Part shown: positions 5,301-7,068 of the stretch, piece after piece | Layout of the letters: each line of letters begins with the position of its first letter | How positions within the stretch are numbered: the first letter of the stretch is position 1 | Assembly: GCA_964538275.1 (NCBI GenBank) | Contig: CAZIFW010000097.1 | Location: 1 to 7,068 of the forward strand | Source: CANIGN01 sp964538275 | GTDB taxonomy: Bacteria; Bdellovibrionota; UBA2428 | Direction of reading: 5' to 3' | Length of the DNA stretch: 7,068 nucleotides | Notes under the pieces: generated by a model | Told to the model about the DNA's origin: nothing | The model's database searches: none | The model's input: the letters and a program-made list of their open reading frames with translations, nothing else | Position numbers and translations under genes: made by a program

Positions 5301-7068
5301 ACTTGGTATAGGGACGAAGTTGAAGAATATAAATGCCGTCATCGTTCACGAGCCATTCAATGTCTACAGGAGCATTGAATGTGTAATCAGGCGAAAAGTG
5401 CGATTGTAAAAAACGACCACAGAAAGCTAACTTTTGGAGAGCTTCTTTTTGAGTTTCACTTAAGTCTTCGGTATTAGTTCCGCGGGCCAGAGTGCGTCCG
5501 CCGCCTTCTACGGTGTTGTAGAGATATTGATAGGGAGTCTCGGTACCTTGCACCACTTGCACAACAGATTTGGTAGAAATGTTCATGTAAACATTTCTAA
5601 AGTCATCTCTATTGGCGGGATTGGTTGTGACAAGAACTCCACCCATTTTAGAGGGAAGTTCTTCTTGGACAATAACTCCCATGTAAACGTCATCCAGTGA
5701 TATACCCACTTCTTGTCTAAGTCGGACACTGCGTGGAGAAAGAACAGAGGCCCAAACTTGTTTGATGCTTTCAAAAACGTTTTTAGCTGTGCTTACGTGA
5801 TTAATGCTTTCGTAAATACCTGCAGCTGAAAAGCCTTCAAGATCCTCGGCGTTCGAAGAACTTCTAACTACAAATGAAGAAACTCCGCCTAAATTTTTCA
5901 TGATTTCTGAATCAATGTAGTTTTTTATTGCAGGAGGGATTTTTGTTTCCATGATCATGTTCTGCAAGCTGATACATAGGGCATCTACTTGCCGAGCGTT
6001 AAGCTCTAGCGCCATTTTAAGTTTTCCAATAGCTTGTTGAATTTTTGGAGAAGATTCTAAAAATTGTTGTTGGAGTGAAAAGGGAATGGCAATGCCTTTA
6101 GACAAATGGAGTGAATCACTTAAATAAGAATGCGAAAGTTCATAAAGACGAGCCACATCGTCGCCAGTAGCTTTTTCTGGAAGTGCGTAATCTAGCTCTT
6201 TTGCTAAGTATGAAAGAAGATTGGGGCGAGGTGGGCGCTTAACTTGATAAAAACCTAAAATGCGCTCTGATCCACGATTGAGCACGTGGTGTAGTTCTCC
6301 AAGGTTGGCAGCCTTGGTGCCGTATTTGAAGCGATCATCTGTGCGTAAGTTTTCTAGTGAAGTGATGGGAACATTAGTTACCTGGGGCTCGTCTAATTTA
6401 ATCTTGGTAGCTTTCCAGTGGGGCTTTTCAATATCTATTGGCTTATCAACGCTTTTAATACGAATATGTGAGGCGTTGTTGTCGACGTGATATTCGATCC
6501 AGGTGTTTTGCCACGAATTTTTTTCGATTTCATCAAAGACACCAATTTGAATGGAGTTTGGAATTTGCCAACCCGATGCCAATACGTTGGTGTGTGAAAG
6601 TGGAGTGGTGTGCTCGGCATTGATAATTCCGCTTAGGCGAGGAATGTCATCAGGCACGCGTGGCATGGCAATGATGTCGTACCATTCTAAAGTGTTGCGC
6701 TGAGCTTGATATTCTTGAATGCTTTTAAAAGCACGTAAGCGTCCACGTACTTTTCCGGTATTGAGTGGAATAAAAGTAGCTGAGGCAAATAATTCATGAG
6801 CATAAATGCGTGGCAAACTTTGTTTATCGATTGCGTTTAAGAAGTTTTCTTGAAAATGGTTAGCAGGTTTTAAATAGAGTGGGAGAGAGGAGTCGAGATG
6901 CTTTTTTACAATGGAGTAAAATTCCTGAAGCATGCTCAGGTTCATGGTGTCGACTTCAACTGTCTCGAGTGTAAAAAACTTTTTATCTTGCGCTTCGTGA
7001 AGTGCAATAATTCCTAAAAAGAAGCGACGTTCTGAGTCGCGATAAAAACTTTGATTGTATTGGTCGAT
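5299..7068 (-). CDS. PEP/pyruvate-binding (dikinase-like) protein, C-terminal part; 5' end outside window
   Basis: The frame stays open from 7068: 41 codons precede the first ATG (6945-6943). They read like real protein (FYRDSERRFFLGIIALHEAQ; FFTLETVEVDT), and that ATG has no Shine-Dalgarno, so the true start lies upstream. Numbering from that Met, a swivel-type segment LSGIINAEHTTPLSHTNVLA (104-123) ends in GWQIPNSIQIG and has candidate phosphohistidine His118. An ATP-grasp domain follows: YGTKAANLGEL (208-218), VVRSSSNAEDLEGFSAAG (359-376), VWASVLSPRSVRLR (397-410), GVIVQEEL (423-430), TTNPAN (440-445), and VDIEWL...GIYILQLRPYTK at the C-terminus. It ends there, without the PEP-binding TIM barrel of PEP synthase or PPDK. 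The order His domain then ATP domain is that of glucan water dikinases, which move the ATP beta-phosphate via histidine to glucan. It may phosphorylate an unknown acceptor. It is the first of the three operon genes in the window. Confidence 0.85.
   Translation of the reverse strand: MDQYNQSFYRDSERRFFLGIIALHEAQDKKFFTLETVEVDTMNLSMLQEFYSIVKKHLDSSLPLYLKPANHFQENFLNAIDKQSLPRIYAHELFASATFIPLNTGKVRGRLRAFKSIQEYQAQRNTLEWYDIIAMPRVPDDIPRLSGIINAEHTTPLSHTNVLASGWQIPNSIQIGVFDEIEKNSWQNTWIEYHVDNNASHIRIKSVDKPIDIEKPHWKATKIKLDEPQVTNVPITSLENLRTDDRFKYGTKAANLGELHHVLNRGSERILGFYQVKRPPRPNLLSYLAKELDYALPEKATGDDVARLYELSHSYLSDSLHLSKGIAIPFSLQQQFLESSPKIQQAIGKLKMALELNARQVDALCISLQNMIMETKIPPAIKNYIDSEIMKNLGGVSSFVVRSSSNAEDLEGFSAAGIYESINHVSTAKNVFESIKQVWASVLSPRSVRLRQEVGISLDDVYMGVIVQEELPSKMGGVLVTTNPANRDDFRNVYMNISTKSVVQVVQGTETPYQYLYNTVEGGGRTLARGTNTEDLSETQKEALQKLAFCGRFLQSHFSPDYTFNAPVDIEWLVNDDGIYILQLRPYTK

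Noticed and set aside
5583..5774. Minus-strand 63-codon frame inside the dikinase-like gene
   Set aside because: Overlaps conserved ATP-grasp coding sequence in the main frame; no motif of its own.
6260..6620. Short frames on both strands (6260-6490 plus, 6435-6620 minus)
   Set aside because: Both sit within the dikinase-like gene, across the linker and His-domain region; no recognisable content or ribosome site.

Overview
The window comes from a Gram-negative bacterium of moderately low GC, roughly 43% by eye. The evidence is Sec signal peptides and a predicted outer-membrane beta-barrel protein ending in phenylalanine. The gene mix (OPT-family peptide transporter, secreted HAD-like protein with a DLGNT motif, PEP/pyruvate-binding dikinase-like protein, barrel protein) reminds me of Bdellovibrio relatives. 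That placement is an impression with no marker gene behind it. I see no phage, transposon, CRISPR, tRNA or rRNA, and no gene-free stretch over 300 bases.

Layout. Bases 1-1442 (minus) hold the first 480 codons of an OPT-family oligopeptide transporter whose 3' end lies outside the window. A 119-bp divergent spacer follows (1443-1561), with a good sigma70-like promoter for the transporter, a dyad-symmetric site and a weak forward -10. Going right (plus) are a six-helix inner-membrane protein of unknown function (1562-2152, GTG start), a signal-peptide-bearing predicted barrel protein (2174-2941, GTG start) and a stand-alone, divergent translation initiation factor IF-1 (3020-3268). From 7068 back to 3278 (minus) is a tight three-gene operon, listed in transcription order: a multidomain PEP/pyruvate-binding (dikinase-like) protein that is open at the right window edge, an MFS transporter (9-nt gap), and an exported HAD-like protein (4-nt ATGA overlap). 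Its last gene converges on the IF-1 gene with only 9 bp between stops.

How they may work together. The three minus-strand genes are almost certainly co-transcribed. The dikinase-like protein has a phosphohistidine-type segment BEFORE a C-terminal ATP-binding domain and no PEP-binding barrel after it. That is the order of plant alpha-glucan water dikinases, not of PEP synthase. With a transporter and an exported HAD-fold protein next to it, the operon may handle a phosphorylated or transported small molecule or glucan; this is inference. The HAD-like protein has lost several canonical catalytic residues, so it may not be a phosphatase. The plus-strand membrane protein and barrel protein look like an envelope pair of unknown role.
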